Positions 7,603-15,218 of a stretch of DNA of 64,000 nucleotides are shown piece after piece. The translations under genes and the position numbers were made by a program. This stretch comes from Bradyrhizobium sp. cir1. GTDB taxonomy: Bacteria > Pseudomonadota > Alphaproteobacteria > Rhizobiales > Xanthobacteraceae. The notes beneath the pieces were generated by a model. The model searched no databases and had not been told where the DNA came from. It saw only the letters and a list, made by a program, of their open reading frames with translations. Location of the stretch: assembly GCF_014198245.1 (NCBI RefSeq), contig NZ_JACIHE010000009.1, forward strand, positions 186,001-250,000, in the 5' to 3' direction. Position 1 is the stretch's first letter; each line of letters begins with the position of its first letter.

Positions 7603-9264
7603 TTACGCCTTCACCGCTGGCGTGAAATCCTTGCCGACCGAGATCGCGCGTGGATCGATGATGCAGTGGAGGATCGACGGCTTGCCCGAGGCGAGCGCAC
7701 GCTCGAACGCCGGCGCGAACTCTTCGGTGCGCTCGACGCGCTCGCCATGGCCGCCGAATGCCTTGGCGTACATCGCAAAGTCAGGGTTCTTGAGCTGGGT
7801 GCCGACGACGCGGCCGGGATAGTCGCGCTCCTGATGCATGCGGATGGTGCCGTATTGCGAATTGTCCACGACGATGACGACGAGCGGCGCATCATACTGC
7901 ACGGCGGTCGCGAACTCCTGGCCGTTCATCAGGAAGCAACCGTCGCCGGCGAAGGCGACGACGGTACGATCCGGATATTGGCGCTTCGCCAGCACGCCCG
8001 CCGGCACACCGTAACCCATCGAGCCCGAGGTCGGCGCGAGCTGCGACGCAAAGCTATGGAAGCGGTGATGGCGATGGATCCAGCCGGCATAATTGCCGGC
8101 GCCGTTGCAGACGATCGCGTCCTTCGGCAGCCGGTCGCGCAGCCAGGTCATGACCTGGCCGTACTGGAACGTGCCCGGCAGCTCGCGTGCCTTCTCGGTC
8201 CAGGCGAGATAATCGGCATGGGCCTTGGCCGCCTCGCCCTTCCAGGCAACGGCACCTGAAGGCTTCAGCGTCTCGACGGCGGCGGCGAAAGCGGCGGGCG
8301 TCGCCTGGATCGCGAGCGCCGGCTGATAGACGCGGCCGAGTTCTTCGGAGCCCGGGTGCACGTGGATCAGCTTCTGCCGCGGCGTCGGGATGTCGAACAG
8401 CGTGTAGGACGAGGACGGCATCTCCGACATGCGGCCGCCGATGAGCAGGATGACATCGGCGTTGTCGCTGCGCGCCTTCAGGCCCGGGCTCGGCCCGATG
8501 CCGAGATCGCCGGCATAATGCGAATGATCGGCATCGATCAGCGAGGCCCGGCGGAACGAGGTCGCGACCGGCAGATCGAACCGCTCGGCAAAGCGCGAGA
8601 TGCTCTTGGCGGCTTCGTCCGTCCAGCGCGAGCCGCCGAGGATAACCAGCGGCGCCTTGGCGCCCGCAAGCATCGCACCGACGCGCTCGATGTCGGAGGG
8701 CGCCGGCCAGCTCGCAGCCGGCTCGATGCGCATGGCGTCGGCAACGGCGGCGGTCTCGGTCAGCATGTTCTCCGGCAGAGCGATCACGACGGGACCCGGG
8801 CGGCCCTGCATGGCGACGCGGAACGCGCGCGCGACCAGCTCCGGAATGCGGTCGGGACGATCGATCTCGACGGCCCATTTCGCCATGGAGCCGAACACCG
8901 CCTTGTAGTCGAGCTCCTGGAACGCCTCGCGCTCGCGCATGCCGGTGTCGACCTGGCCGACGAACAGGATCATCGGCGTCGAATCCTGCATGGCGATGTG
9001 GACGCCGTGGCTGGCATTGGTGGCGCCGGGGCCGCGGGTGACGAAGCAGACGCCGGGCCGGCCCGTCAGCTTGCCATAGGCCTCCGCCATCATCGCGGCG
9101 CCGCCTTCGGCGCGGCAGATCATGACGTCGATCGGGCTGTCATGCAGCGCGTCGAGCGCCGCGAGATAGCTCTCGCCCGGCACGCAGGTGACGCGCTCGA
9201 CGCCTTGGGCGACGAGCTGATCGATCAGGATCTGGCCACCGGTGCGGGTATTGCGAATGGTCAT
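7603..9264 (-). CDS. Thiamine diphosphate-dependent enzyme, acetolactate-synthase-like
   Basis: 553-residue enzyme of the pyruvate oxidase/acetolactate synthase/benzoylformate decarboxylase superfamily. The N-terminal PYR domain has the catalytic glutamate loop CRAEGGAAMMAEAYG (about residue 50). A central domain follows, then a PP domain with the ThDP/Mg motif starting GDGCFLMNGQEF and ending VVDNSQYGT (about 425-460). It probably acts on a 2-oxo acid. The ATG at 9264 overlaps the stop of the preceding aminotransferase remnant (ATGA), the arrangement of a coupled operon; the frame is open further upstream but that part looks non-coding. No small regulatory subunit is nearby, so a biosynthetic IlvB role is unlikely. 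Confidence 0.88.
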   Translation of the reverse strand: MTIRNTRTGGQILIDQLVAQGVERVTCVPGESYLAALDALHDSPIDVMICRAEGGAAMMAEAYGKLTGRPGVCFVTRGPGATNASHGVHIAMQDSTPMILFVGQVDTGMREREAFQELDYKAVFGSMAKWAVEIDRPDRIPELVARAFRVAMQGRPGPVVIALPENMLTETAAVADAMRIEPAASWPAPSDIERVGAMLAGAKAPLVILGGSRWTDEAAKSISRFAERFDLPVATSFRRASLIDADHSHYAGDLGIGPSPGLKARSDNADVILLIGGRMSEMPSSSYTLFDIPTPRQKLIHVHPGSEELGRVYQPALAIQATPAAFAAAVETLKPSGAVAWKGEAAKAHADYLAWTEKARELPGTFQYGQVMTWLRDRLPKDAIVCNGAGNYAGWIHRHHRFHSFASQLAPTSGSMGYGVPAGVLAKRQYPDRTVVAFAGDGCFLMNGQEFATAVQYDAPLVVIVVDNSQYGTIRMHQERDYPGRVVGTQLKNPDFAMYAKAFGGHGERVERTEEFAPAFERALASGKPSILHCIIDPRAISVGKDFTPAVKA

Positions 9265-9392
9265 GACAGCTCCCTGCAGGCTTTGGCGATGCGCTTTAAG
9301 GCCTCGCGCAAGTTTTGTTCCGAGGTGGCGTAGGACAGGCGGACATAAGGTGCAAGGCCGATGCAAACAGTGCAGCCGGCATCGGCATGCAT
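9261..9392 (-). pseudogene. Remnant of a class I/II (aspartate-type) PLP aminotransferase, C-terminal end only
   Basis: A 43-codon open stretch ending in TGA whose start of stop overlaps the ATG of the ThDP gene. Its translation contains APYVRLSYATSEQNLREALK. This matches the conserved C-terminus of class I-gamma aspartate aminotransferases, where the Arg of VRLSYA is the substrate-carboxylate-binding arginine. Everything upstream of it (PLP lysine, cofactor domain) is missing: the RidA stop at 9394 directly abuts the fragment. The reading is that an aminotransferase gene once sat between ridA and the ThDP gene and was deleted, leaving its tail and the coupling overlap. Too short to fold as an enzyme. 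Confidence 0.7.
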
Positions 9393-9393
9393 G

Positions 9394-9747
9394 TCAGCTA
9401 CGCGCAGCAATTGCGATCACTTCGATGCGGTAGGCGGGATCGGCGAGCTCGACCTTGCCGCAGGCGCGGGTCGGTGCGTTACCCGGCACGACCCAGGCGT
9501 CATAGACCGCGTTCATCGCGTCGAAATCGTCCATGGTCCTGAGCCAGACCTGGACGCTGAGCAGGCGCGACTTGTCGGTGCCGGCGCGCGCCAGCATGTC
9601 GTCGACCTTGGCCAGTGCCTCTTTTGTCTGCTCGGTGATGTCGGCGGTCTTGGTATCCGCGACCTGGCCGGCGAGGAAGACGAGATCGCCGAACACGGAA
9701 GCGCGGCTGCGGCGGGCGTTCTGGTCGATGCGGGTGATGTTAGACAT
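9394..9747 (-). CDS. RidA family protein (enamine/imine deaminase)
   Basis: 117-residue YjgF/YER057c/UK114 protein. RidA proteins hydrolyse reactive enamine/imine intermediates released by PLP or flavin enzymes, giving the keto acid and ammonia. The family pattern is visible: VFLAGQVAD, TEQTKEALAKVDDMLARAGTDKSRLLSVQVWL, and the C-terminal PTRACGKVELADPAYRIEVIAIA with the carboxylate-binding Arg. The start at 9747 has an AAAGGACATCCC ribosome-binding site; an in-frame ATG 15 bases upstream is part of that site. Its place beside a DadA-like oxidase and an aminotransferase remnant fits the role. Confidence 0.93.
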   Translation of the reverse strand: MSNITRIDQNARRSRASVFGDLVFLAGQVADTKTADITEQTKEALAKVDDMLARAGTDKSRLLSVQVWLRTMDDFDAMNAVYDAWVVPGNAPTRACGKVELADPAYRIEVIAIAARS

Positions 9748-9758
9748 GGGATGTCCTT

Positions 9759-10676
9759 TCACTTGCCGGTGGCGATGATGCGGCGGCAGTGATCGAGCGC
9801 GGCCCCGATAAGGTTGTCGCTCGCCTCCGGCGTGCGGAATGCCGAATGCGCCGACAAGGTCACGTTCGGCAGTTTTGTGAGCGGATGACCGGCTGGCAGC
9901 GGCTCGACGGTGAAGACGTCGAGGCCGGCATGCGCGATATGGCCCGAACGCAGCGCGTCCAGCATCGCGTCCTCGTCAACGATGGCGCCGCGCGCAGTGT
10001 TGATCAAAATGCTGCCCTTGCGCATCTGCGCGATGCGCTCGCGCGACAGAAAGCCCTTGGTCTCGTCGTTGAGCAGCAGATGCAGCGAGACGACGTGGCT
10101 TTCGGCGAGCAACTTCTCCAGCGAGACGAACGCGACGCCGGAATGGCTCTTTGGCGTCCTGTTCCAGGCGATCACCTTCATGCCGCAGCCCGCCGCCATG
10201 CGCGCGGCTTCCGCGGCGATGCCGCCGAAGCCGATCAGGCCGAGCGTTTTGCCGGTGAGCTGCATCGCGTCGCGACGCAGCCAGTTGCCTTCGCGCATGC
10301 CACGGTCCATCTCGCCGAAATTTCGCGCGGAGGCCCACATCAGCGCGATCGCGCATTCGGCGACCGCGGTGTCGCCATAGCCCTTGATGGTGTGGACGGA
10401 GATGCCGCGTTGGCTAAGTTCCTCCGGATTCATGTAGCTGCGCGCGCCGGTTCCGAGGAAGACGACATGCTTGAGCTTGGCGCACGTCCCGGCGATTGCC
10501 GTCGGCACCGCCGTATGATCCACGATCATGATCTCGGCATCGCCGAGCAGACCAGGCAGGTCGTCGGGCTTGATGGAGGGGTTGCGGTTGATGCTAACAG
10601 GCAGATTGACGGTACCCAGCAGCTTCTCGGTGACCGCGGCCAGCGTGTCGTTGGCATCGACGAAAACAGCCCGCAC
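9759..10676 (-). CDS. NAD-binding D-2-hydroxyacid dehydrogenase
   Basis: 305-residue D-isomer-specific 2-hydroxyacid dehydrogenase. The cofactor motif GLIGFGGIA is near residues 140-148. The catalytic Arg/Glu/His region is recognisable: ILINTARGAIVDEDAML, then LDVFTVEPLPAGHPL and AHSAFRT, where the histidine sits in an altered context (the usual form is THxAG). The start is a GTG at 10676 after GAGAGGAGAAAGTCT; upstream in-frame sequence to 10790 is intergenic in character. It is first in the minus-strand unit and probably reduces a 2-oxo acid made by the amino-acid-deaminating enzymes of the operon. Confidence 0.88.
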   Translation of the reverse strand: MRAVFVDANDTLAAVTEKLLGTVNLPVSINRNPSIKPDDLPGLLGDAEIMIVDHTAVPTAIAGTCAKLKHVVFLGTGARSYMNPEELSQRGISVHTIKGYGDTAVAECAIALMWASARNFGEMDRGMREGNWLRRDAMQLTGKTLGLIGFGGIAAEAARMAAGCGMKVIAWNRTPKSHSGVAFVSLEKLLAESHVVSLHLLLNDETKGFLSRERIAQMRKGSILINTARGAIVDEDAMLDALRSGHIAHAGLDVFTVEPLPAGHPLTKLPNVTLSAHSAFRTPEASDNLIGAALDHCRRIIATGK

Positions 10677-10805
10677 AGACTTTCTCCTCTCAAATCCCGG
10701 CCCCACAAACCGGCGGCATCCGCGCCCGGTCTCACGGGGTTTTCTCTTGTTTTGCCAACGGACTAGGCTCCGACTTGCCCAATCGCTCAAATCGCCGGCA
10801 AACTC

Positions 10806-10820
10806 GCAATACCATATTGC
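10806..10820. promoter_or_regulatory. Short dyad between divergent genes, candidate operator
   Basis: GCAATA-CCA-TATTGC, a 6-bp perfect inverted repeat in the AT-richest part of the 213-base gap between the hydroxyacid dehydrogenase (minus) and the amino-acid-binding protein (plus). GntR/FCD operators are often dyads of this size, so the GntR protein at 4767-5480 is a candidate ligand; its own upstream dyad has a different sequence, so this is uncertain. Confidence 0.4.
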
Positions 10821-10889
10821 ATTATGATCTGAATACAGAAATAGTCCGCGAGCCGGAGCTGTTGATCATTCCCCAGGGGAGCACTGACC

Positions 10890-11726
10890 ATGAACCGCAG
10901 GGACGCACTCACCACCGTGGCGCTGGCGGGCGCCGCAATGGCCGCGACCGCTTCGGCCAGGGCCGACACCGCGCCGACCTCCACGCTCGATCGCATCAAG
11001 AAGAGTGGCGTGCTGCGCGTCGCCGTCATCGCCGGCCAGGACCCTTATTTCCACAAGGACCTCGCGACCAATCAATGGTCGGGCGCCTGCATCGACATGG
11101 CGAACGACATCGCGGCCAAGCTCGGCGCCAAGGTCGAGACGCTGGAATCGACCTGGGGCAACCAGATCCTCGATCTGCAGGCCGACAAGATCGACCTCGC
11201 CTTTGCCGTGAACCCGACGCCCGAGCGTTCGCTCGTCATCGACTTCTCGACGCCGATCCTGGTGCACTCCTTCACCGTCATCACCAAGAAGGGCTTTGCC
11301 AAGCCACAGACCTGGGCCGAGCTCAACAAGCCCGAGGTCAAGATCGCGGTCGACATCGGCTCGACCCATGAGACCATCGCGCGCCGCTATTGTCCGAAGG
11401 CGACCATCCTCGGCTTCAAGACGCGCGACGAGGCGATCCTCGCGGTGTCGACGGGCCGCGCCGACTGCAATGTCTCGCTGGCGGTGCTCTCGATCTTCAC
11501 GCTGAAGAAGAATCCGACGCTCGGCGAGCTCGCTATCCCGCGGCCGCTCCTGACGCTGCCGACCAATCTCGGCATCCGTGCCGAATCCGATCGTCGCTAC
11601 AAGGATTTCCTCAGCGCCTGGGCCGACTACAACCGCTCGCTGGGCCAGACCCGCGAATGGCTGCTGAAGGCCTACGAAACCGTCGGCCTCAGCGCCGAGG
11701 ACATCCCGAGCGAAGTGCAGTTCTGA
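10890..11726 (+). CDS. Amino-acid ABC transporter substrate-binding protein (SBP family 3)
   Basis: 278-residue periplasmic binding protein of the polar/charged amino-acid class. The N-terminus has a twin-arginine-like start (NRRDALTTVALAGAAMA) and an ASARAD cleavage region. The mature protein begins STLDRIKKSGVLRVAVIAGQDPY, the usual SBP_bac_3 opening, and later contains LDLQADKIDLAF and the domain-crossing PEVKIAVDIGSTHETIARRY. GGGGAGCACTGACC precedes the ATG. No cognate permease or ATPase is adjacent, so it either shares a transporter encoded elsewhere or acts as a sensor. Its divergence from the racemase/oxidase gene set suggests the ligand is the amino acid they degrade. Confidence 0.88.
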   Translation: MNRRDALTTVALAGAAMAATASARADTAPTSTLDRIKKSGVLRVAVIAGQDPYFHKDLATNQWSGACIDMANDIAAKLGAKVETLESTWGNQILDLQADKIDLAFAVNPTPERSLVIDFSTPILVHSFTVITKKGFAKPQTWAELNKPEVKIAVDIGSTHETIARRYCPKATILGFKTRDEAILAVSTGRADCNVSLAVLSIFTLKKNPTLGELAIPRPLLTLPTNLGIRAESDRRYKDFLSAWADYNRSLGQTREWLLKAYETVGLSAEDIPSEVQF

Positions 11727-11856
11727 CGGCCGTCCGAAGATGTATGTCCGGGAGTTCGCGGCGCTCAAGCCATATTGGGGCCTGATCCGGCAAGGATTCC
11801 TGAGCCGGTTTCACGAGACCCATTGAGAACGCTCGCGCGGCTCCGCGGGCAACCGG

Positions 11857-12561
11857 CTACAAGCGGACGAGATCGCCCATACTCGTGGCGAACATCACCG
11901 GCGCACGCCGGCGGCTCGAAAATGCCGCCGCCGTCAGCGGGCCGCCAAAACATGCGCCGGTGTCCAAATTCAACCGATTGGCCCGCAGATCGGGTCGCCC
12001 GGATGTCACTGGCGTGTGCCCGTGCACGACCAGCAACCCGTGATCATCGGCGGATGAGAGGAACGGCTCCCTGATCCAGAGCAAATCCTCTGGCGACTGA
12101 AGGGACAGCGGGACACCGGGCCGGATGCCCGCATGGACGAACAGCCGATGCCGGTCCTTGTGCATCAGCGGAAGCTGCCGAAACCATGCCAGGTGTTCTG
12201 CAGGCAGATCGCCGGGATCATCGACGCCGTAGCTCTCGAGGGTCTGTTCGCCGCCATTTCCCCACCAGTTCATCAGATCGCGGTCCGAGCGATGCCTGTC
12301 TGCGGCGCGGACCAGCATCTCCTCATGATTGCCGCGCAGGCAGATGAAACGACGCTCCTGATCCGCCTGTCGCCGGATCAGGAAATCCACGACCCGGCCG
12401 CTATCGGGTCCTCTGTCGATATAATCGCCGACGAAGATGAACCGGGCGTCCTCTTCCGGGCACGCCAAATCGCATACGGCAAGTAGCGTAAGCAGCTCGT
12501 CGAAGCACCCGTGAATATCGCCGATGGCGAACGTCAATGAATGCGCCAGATTTCGCTCCAC
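11857..12561 (-). CDS. PPP-family serine/threonine protein phosphatase / diadenosine-tetraphosphatase-like metallophosphatase
   Basis: 234-residue calcineurin-like phosphoesterase with the three PPP signatures: GDIHGC (about residue 13), GDYIDRGP (about 46) and RGNHEE (about 77), followed by C-terminal metal-binding histidine blocks (VHAGI, VVHGHTP). These place it with bacterial PrpA/ApaH-like phosphatases acting on phosphoproteins or dinucleoside polyphosphates. The start is a GTG; a TTG seven codons later is an alternative. It is third in a minus-strand set behind the beta-CASP and PD-(D/E)XK-like genes with a 47-base gap, so it may belong with them. Confidence 0.85.
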   Translation of the reverse strand: MERNLAHSLTFAIGDIHGCFDELLTLLAVCDLACPEEDARFIFVGDYIDRGPDSGRVVDFLIRRQADQERRFICLRGNHEEMLVRAADRHRSDRDLMNWWGNGGEQTLESYGVDDPGDLPAEHLAWFRQLPLMHKDRHRLFVHAGIRPGVPLSLQSPEDLLWIREPFLSSADDHGLLVVHGHTPVTSGRPDLRANRLNLDTGACFGGPLTAAAFSSRRRAPVMFATSMGDLVRL

Positions 12562-12608
12562 GCGCTAGCGGTTTGATCGGACGTCATACGCAACTGCAAG
12601 CAATCGGG

Positions 12609-13526
12609 CTAACCCGCGAGGCGCTGCAGCAGCGTCCGGAATTCATCGAGCTTGAGCATACACGCATCGTGCATTCCATAACCTGCAAAGCTCGCAGCAA
12701 AGAAACGAAGATCAAAATGCTCGGGATCTCTGATGTCGTTCACGATGTTCAAGAGCTTCCTGCTGCGCGGGTTGTGGTTCGCCAGCAGAAAGACCACTTC
12801 AGGCCGACCGGACACAATGGCGCGGCCGTATTTCTTGTGCGGCGTGAAATCGACGAGCTCCAGCTTCATCAACTGATCGAATTGATCCTCGATCGTCTTG
12901 TTCAGACTTTCACACTTGATCGGATCGGCAAGGATCCCTTCAAGGTCTGCGATGTGCTTCGCGATGCCGGCAGAGCCGTCATAGGATCCCGTGCCGTACT
13001 TCATCTCGACAAGGACCGGCTTGCACCGGGACTCGTCCTTGCGCTGGCTGCTTGGCCATTTCAGCCCGACCATATCGAGCCTGGCGCCCTGGTCGCGGTC
13101 GGCAAACTCGATGTCCGTGATGAAGTACTCGGTGTCGTTCGATATGACCGACCTGTTGTTCTCCCACGCAGCAAGCTGCTGAAATTCGCGCTCGGATTTG
13201 CGCTTGGTCGCAAAATACGAATTCATTGCCTCCTTGAGTTCGGGCAGCGCCTCCACCCACTTGGAACAATCCCCCGCTGCCTGAACGGCGCCGAGAGACG
13301 GACCACCGGCCTTATCCTTGAAATAGTTGGTGTCAAACTTCGCGACGTATCCGTTGGCCTGCTCTGAGATGTGCAGAATGCTCCCACCGCGATAGTACAC
13401 GTTGATGTAGTGACCGCGGAGCGCCAGCATCAGCGTGTCGTCACTTTGAATCTTTCTCGCCAGCTCGGATAGCAGCCCTCCGTCCTGCAGGTCCTTGATG
13501 AATTCGTCGGAGATTGCGCTGCCCAT
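12609..13526 (-). CDS. Uncharacterised protein with a PD-(D/E)XK nuclease-like motif
   Basis: I do not recognise the family. The 305-residue protein has no signal peptide or membrane segment. A possible restriction-endonuclease-like core is visible: ITDIEFADRDQG (Glu140), RLDMVGLKW (Asp151) and LVEMKYGTGS (Glu174-x-Lys176), the order and spacing expected for a PD-(D/E)XK active site. The N-terminal 90 residues (LALRGHYINVYYRGGSILHI) may be a separate domain. It starts 36 bases after the beta-CASP gene, so the two are probably one operon. Codon use and GC look lower than in the flanking metabolic genes. A role in nucleic-acid processing or defence is inference only. Confidence 0.75.
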   Translation of the reverse strand: MGSAISDEFIKDLQDGGLLSELARKIQSDDTLMLALRGHYINVYYRGGSILHISEQANGYVAKFDTNYFKDKAGGPSLGAVQAAGDCSKWVEALPELKEAMNSYFATKRKSEREFQQLAAWENNRSVISNDTEYFITDIEFADRDQGARLDMVGLKWPSSQRKDESRCKPVLVEMKYGTGSYDGSAGIAKHIADLEGILADPIKCESLNKTIEDQFDQLMKLELVDFTPHKKYGRAIVSGRPEVVFLLANHNPRSRKLLNIVNDIRDPEHFDLRFFAASFAGYGMHDACMLKLDEFRTLLQRLAG

Positions 13527-13562
13527 TTATATTCCTTTCTGCGGACTTGAAAAGCAGTTGTC

Positions 13563-14828
13563 TTAGACGTCCCACCACTCGCCGTCCTCGCGGCGCGTGA
13601 CATTGGCGAAATAGTCGGAGAAACGATCGCCATGAAATGTATGGATGGGCACGAGTCGGTTCGGATTGAGCGCGCTCGCCAGCCGTTTGAGGTCGGTGAT
13701 GCTGGCGTGCCCCGACGTATGGATGACTTCGAGCCCGACTCCGCGCTCCAGCAGATCGCCCCTGAGCTTCGCACCGGGGCCGGCCTGCAAATATCCGTCC
13801 CATTGGGACCAGACCGCCCTCGCGTTGTCCCACAGATTTCCGGTGTCCAGATCGCGTGCCATTGCGGGCCGAAACAGCATGACGGCCTTGTCGCCGATCT
13901 CCGCGATATGCTCGCGAAAGATCCGCGCCGACTTGTAGGGTTCGAGAAGGTCGAAGCGCCGGTTCCTGGCGATATGCCGCCGTTGGTATTCCGGGACATA
14001 GACGGACAGGTTGGGCCAACCGATATTGGGAAGGTTCGGATTGCCGGTCGCTCTCAGGATCTCCATCGCATAGAGATCAAGCAGAAGCGTTCGCCCGGTC
14101 CGCTTGCAGGCGCGGTAGATGCTGACCAGCCGGTCGATGTTCTGTGCCGATGCCGAGATCAGGACGAATCCCGGTTGGCCAAAATTTCCGACCAGCCTGG
14201 CTTCGATGACATCCTCGCTTTCGAAACGACCGTGCTCGGTCAAGCGACCGAGGCTCGATCCTTCCATCAGCATGGTGTCGATGCGCCGGGGCGGCTTGCT
14301 CACCAACCGCTCGAACAATGCCGCCTTTCGACCGTGAGCACGGACATCGCCGCTATAGAACAAACGACGCCCCGAGGCCTCGATTTCGAGGGCGTAGGCG
14401 TCATAGGCCGAATGGTCGACGAGGAAAGGCGTGATGCGGAAGGGACCGATCTGAAGGACAGTCCGGTCACTGAGATACTGCGAGACGCTCGGGACGAAGG
14501 CGTTCGGTACGAATGGCGCCGCAGCGCTCAAGATGCGCGCCGTTGCGGCCCCCATGACCACTGGAATCCCCGGCCTGCACATCGGCAGCAATCCCCAATG
14601 ATCGCCATGCCCATGCGAGATGACGATCGCGTTCAAACCCGGATCTTCGCTGCGAATCCCATCGACGTTCGGCAGCAAGGCGTCCGAGACTTCGGCCGCG
14701 TCGAGAGGCAAGCCCAGATCGAGCAGAATTCTTTGGCCCTGCGCCTCCAGTTCGATACAGGACCCGCCAATTTGTTGAGCGCCGCGGTGTATCCGCGCGC
14801 GGAAAGCGCCCGACGATTCACTTCGCAT
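13563..14828 (-). CDS. MBL-fold metallo-hydrolase with beta-CASP features (RNase J/CPSF73-like)
   Basis: 421-residue metallo-beta-lactamase-fold protein of the RNA-processing group. The zinc motif SHGHGDH is at residues 71-77, preceded by IGGSCIELEAQGQRILLDLG (19-39). DHSAYDAY (138-145) and the metal ligand region YSGDVRAHG (158-166) follow. A beta-CASP-like insert spans about 215-350, and C-terminal histidines lie in TSGHAS (371-376) and PIHTFHGD (394-401), as in RNase J and CPSF73 relatives. It lacks the C-terminal domain of housekeeping RNase J (usually about 550 residues). It is first in a set with a PD-(D/E)XK-like gene and a PPP phosphatase. Likely an RNA or single-strand nuclease; target unknown. 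Confidence 0.85.
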   Translation of the reverse strand: MRSESSGAFRARIHRGAQQIGGSCIELEAQGQRILLDLGLPLDAAEVSDALLPNVDGIRSEDPGLNAIVISHGHGDHWGLLPMCRPGIPVVMGAATARILSAAAPFVPNAFVPSVSQYLSDRTVLQIGPFRITPFLVDHSAYDAYALEIEASGRRLFYSGDVRAHGRKAALFERLVSKPPRRIDTMLMEGSSLGRLTEHGRFESEDVIEARLVGNFGQPGFVLISASAQNIDRLVSIYRACKRTGRTLLLDLYAMEILRATGNPNLPNIGWPNLSVYVPEYQRRHIARNRRFDLLEPYKSARIFREHIAEIGDKAVMLFRPAMARDLDTGNLWDNARAVWSQWDGYLQAGPGAKLRGDLLERGVGLEVIHTSGHASITDLKRLASALNPNRLVPIHTFHGDRFSDYFANVTRREDGEWWDV

Positions 14829-15218
14829 CCGGGGGATCCAGAACTTGGCCTAGCGACGTAGCCGGAGATGAAATTGGCTCTCGCCACTGTCCTGCCGAAC
14901 CGTGCCGTGCCGATCGAGGCCTGGTTCGGGGGAAGCGGGACGGCTGGGTGCGCTCTGCGGTCCAAAATTCATGGCGGCAACAATTCCAGGATTGGGCAAT
15001 CACCCCACTATATTCAATTGAGGGCCCGAGAAATTGCGCCTTTAGACAAAGAAAAGCACAACGTTGCACTCACGCAACAGTCCGAAGCTTCGAACCGGGC
15101 CCTCGGACGAACCTTCGGGCCAGTCGCCGCAGGCGCACGCGCCCACTGGGGCTCAGCCGTTAGGCTACGACCTTCAAGGCTGATTTGGGGTCGTCGGCAA
15201 TAGCGGGCCTAGGCAGAT
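14829..15218. other. Gene-poor stretch upstream of the beta-CASP gene
   Basis: 390 bases without a credible gene. The AT-richer part near 14990-15060 is the likely promoter region for the minus-strand beta-CASP unit. Between 15063 and 15166 four short hairpins follow one another (GTTGC/GCAAC, GTCCGA/TCGGAC, GCCC/GGGC, AGCC/GGCT), which could be a small structured RNA or simply chance in GC-rich DNA. No ORF here shows a recognisable protein. Confidence 0.4.

Noticed and set aside
15080..15166. Possible tRNA-like gene on the minus strand, because of GGTTCGAA and a GTAGCC...GGCTGAG stretch
   Set aside because: The arms do not fold into a cloverleaf: no 7-bp acceptor stem and the T-arm stem does not pair. 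Kept only as a hairpin cluster.
14868..15203. A 111-codon plus-strand frame in the gap before the metallophosphoesterase
   Set aside because: No recognisable domain, poor codon pattern and no ribosome-binding site.
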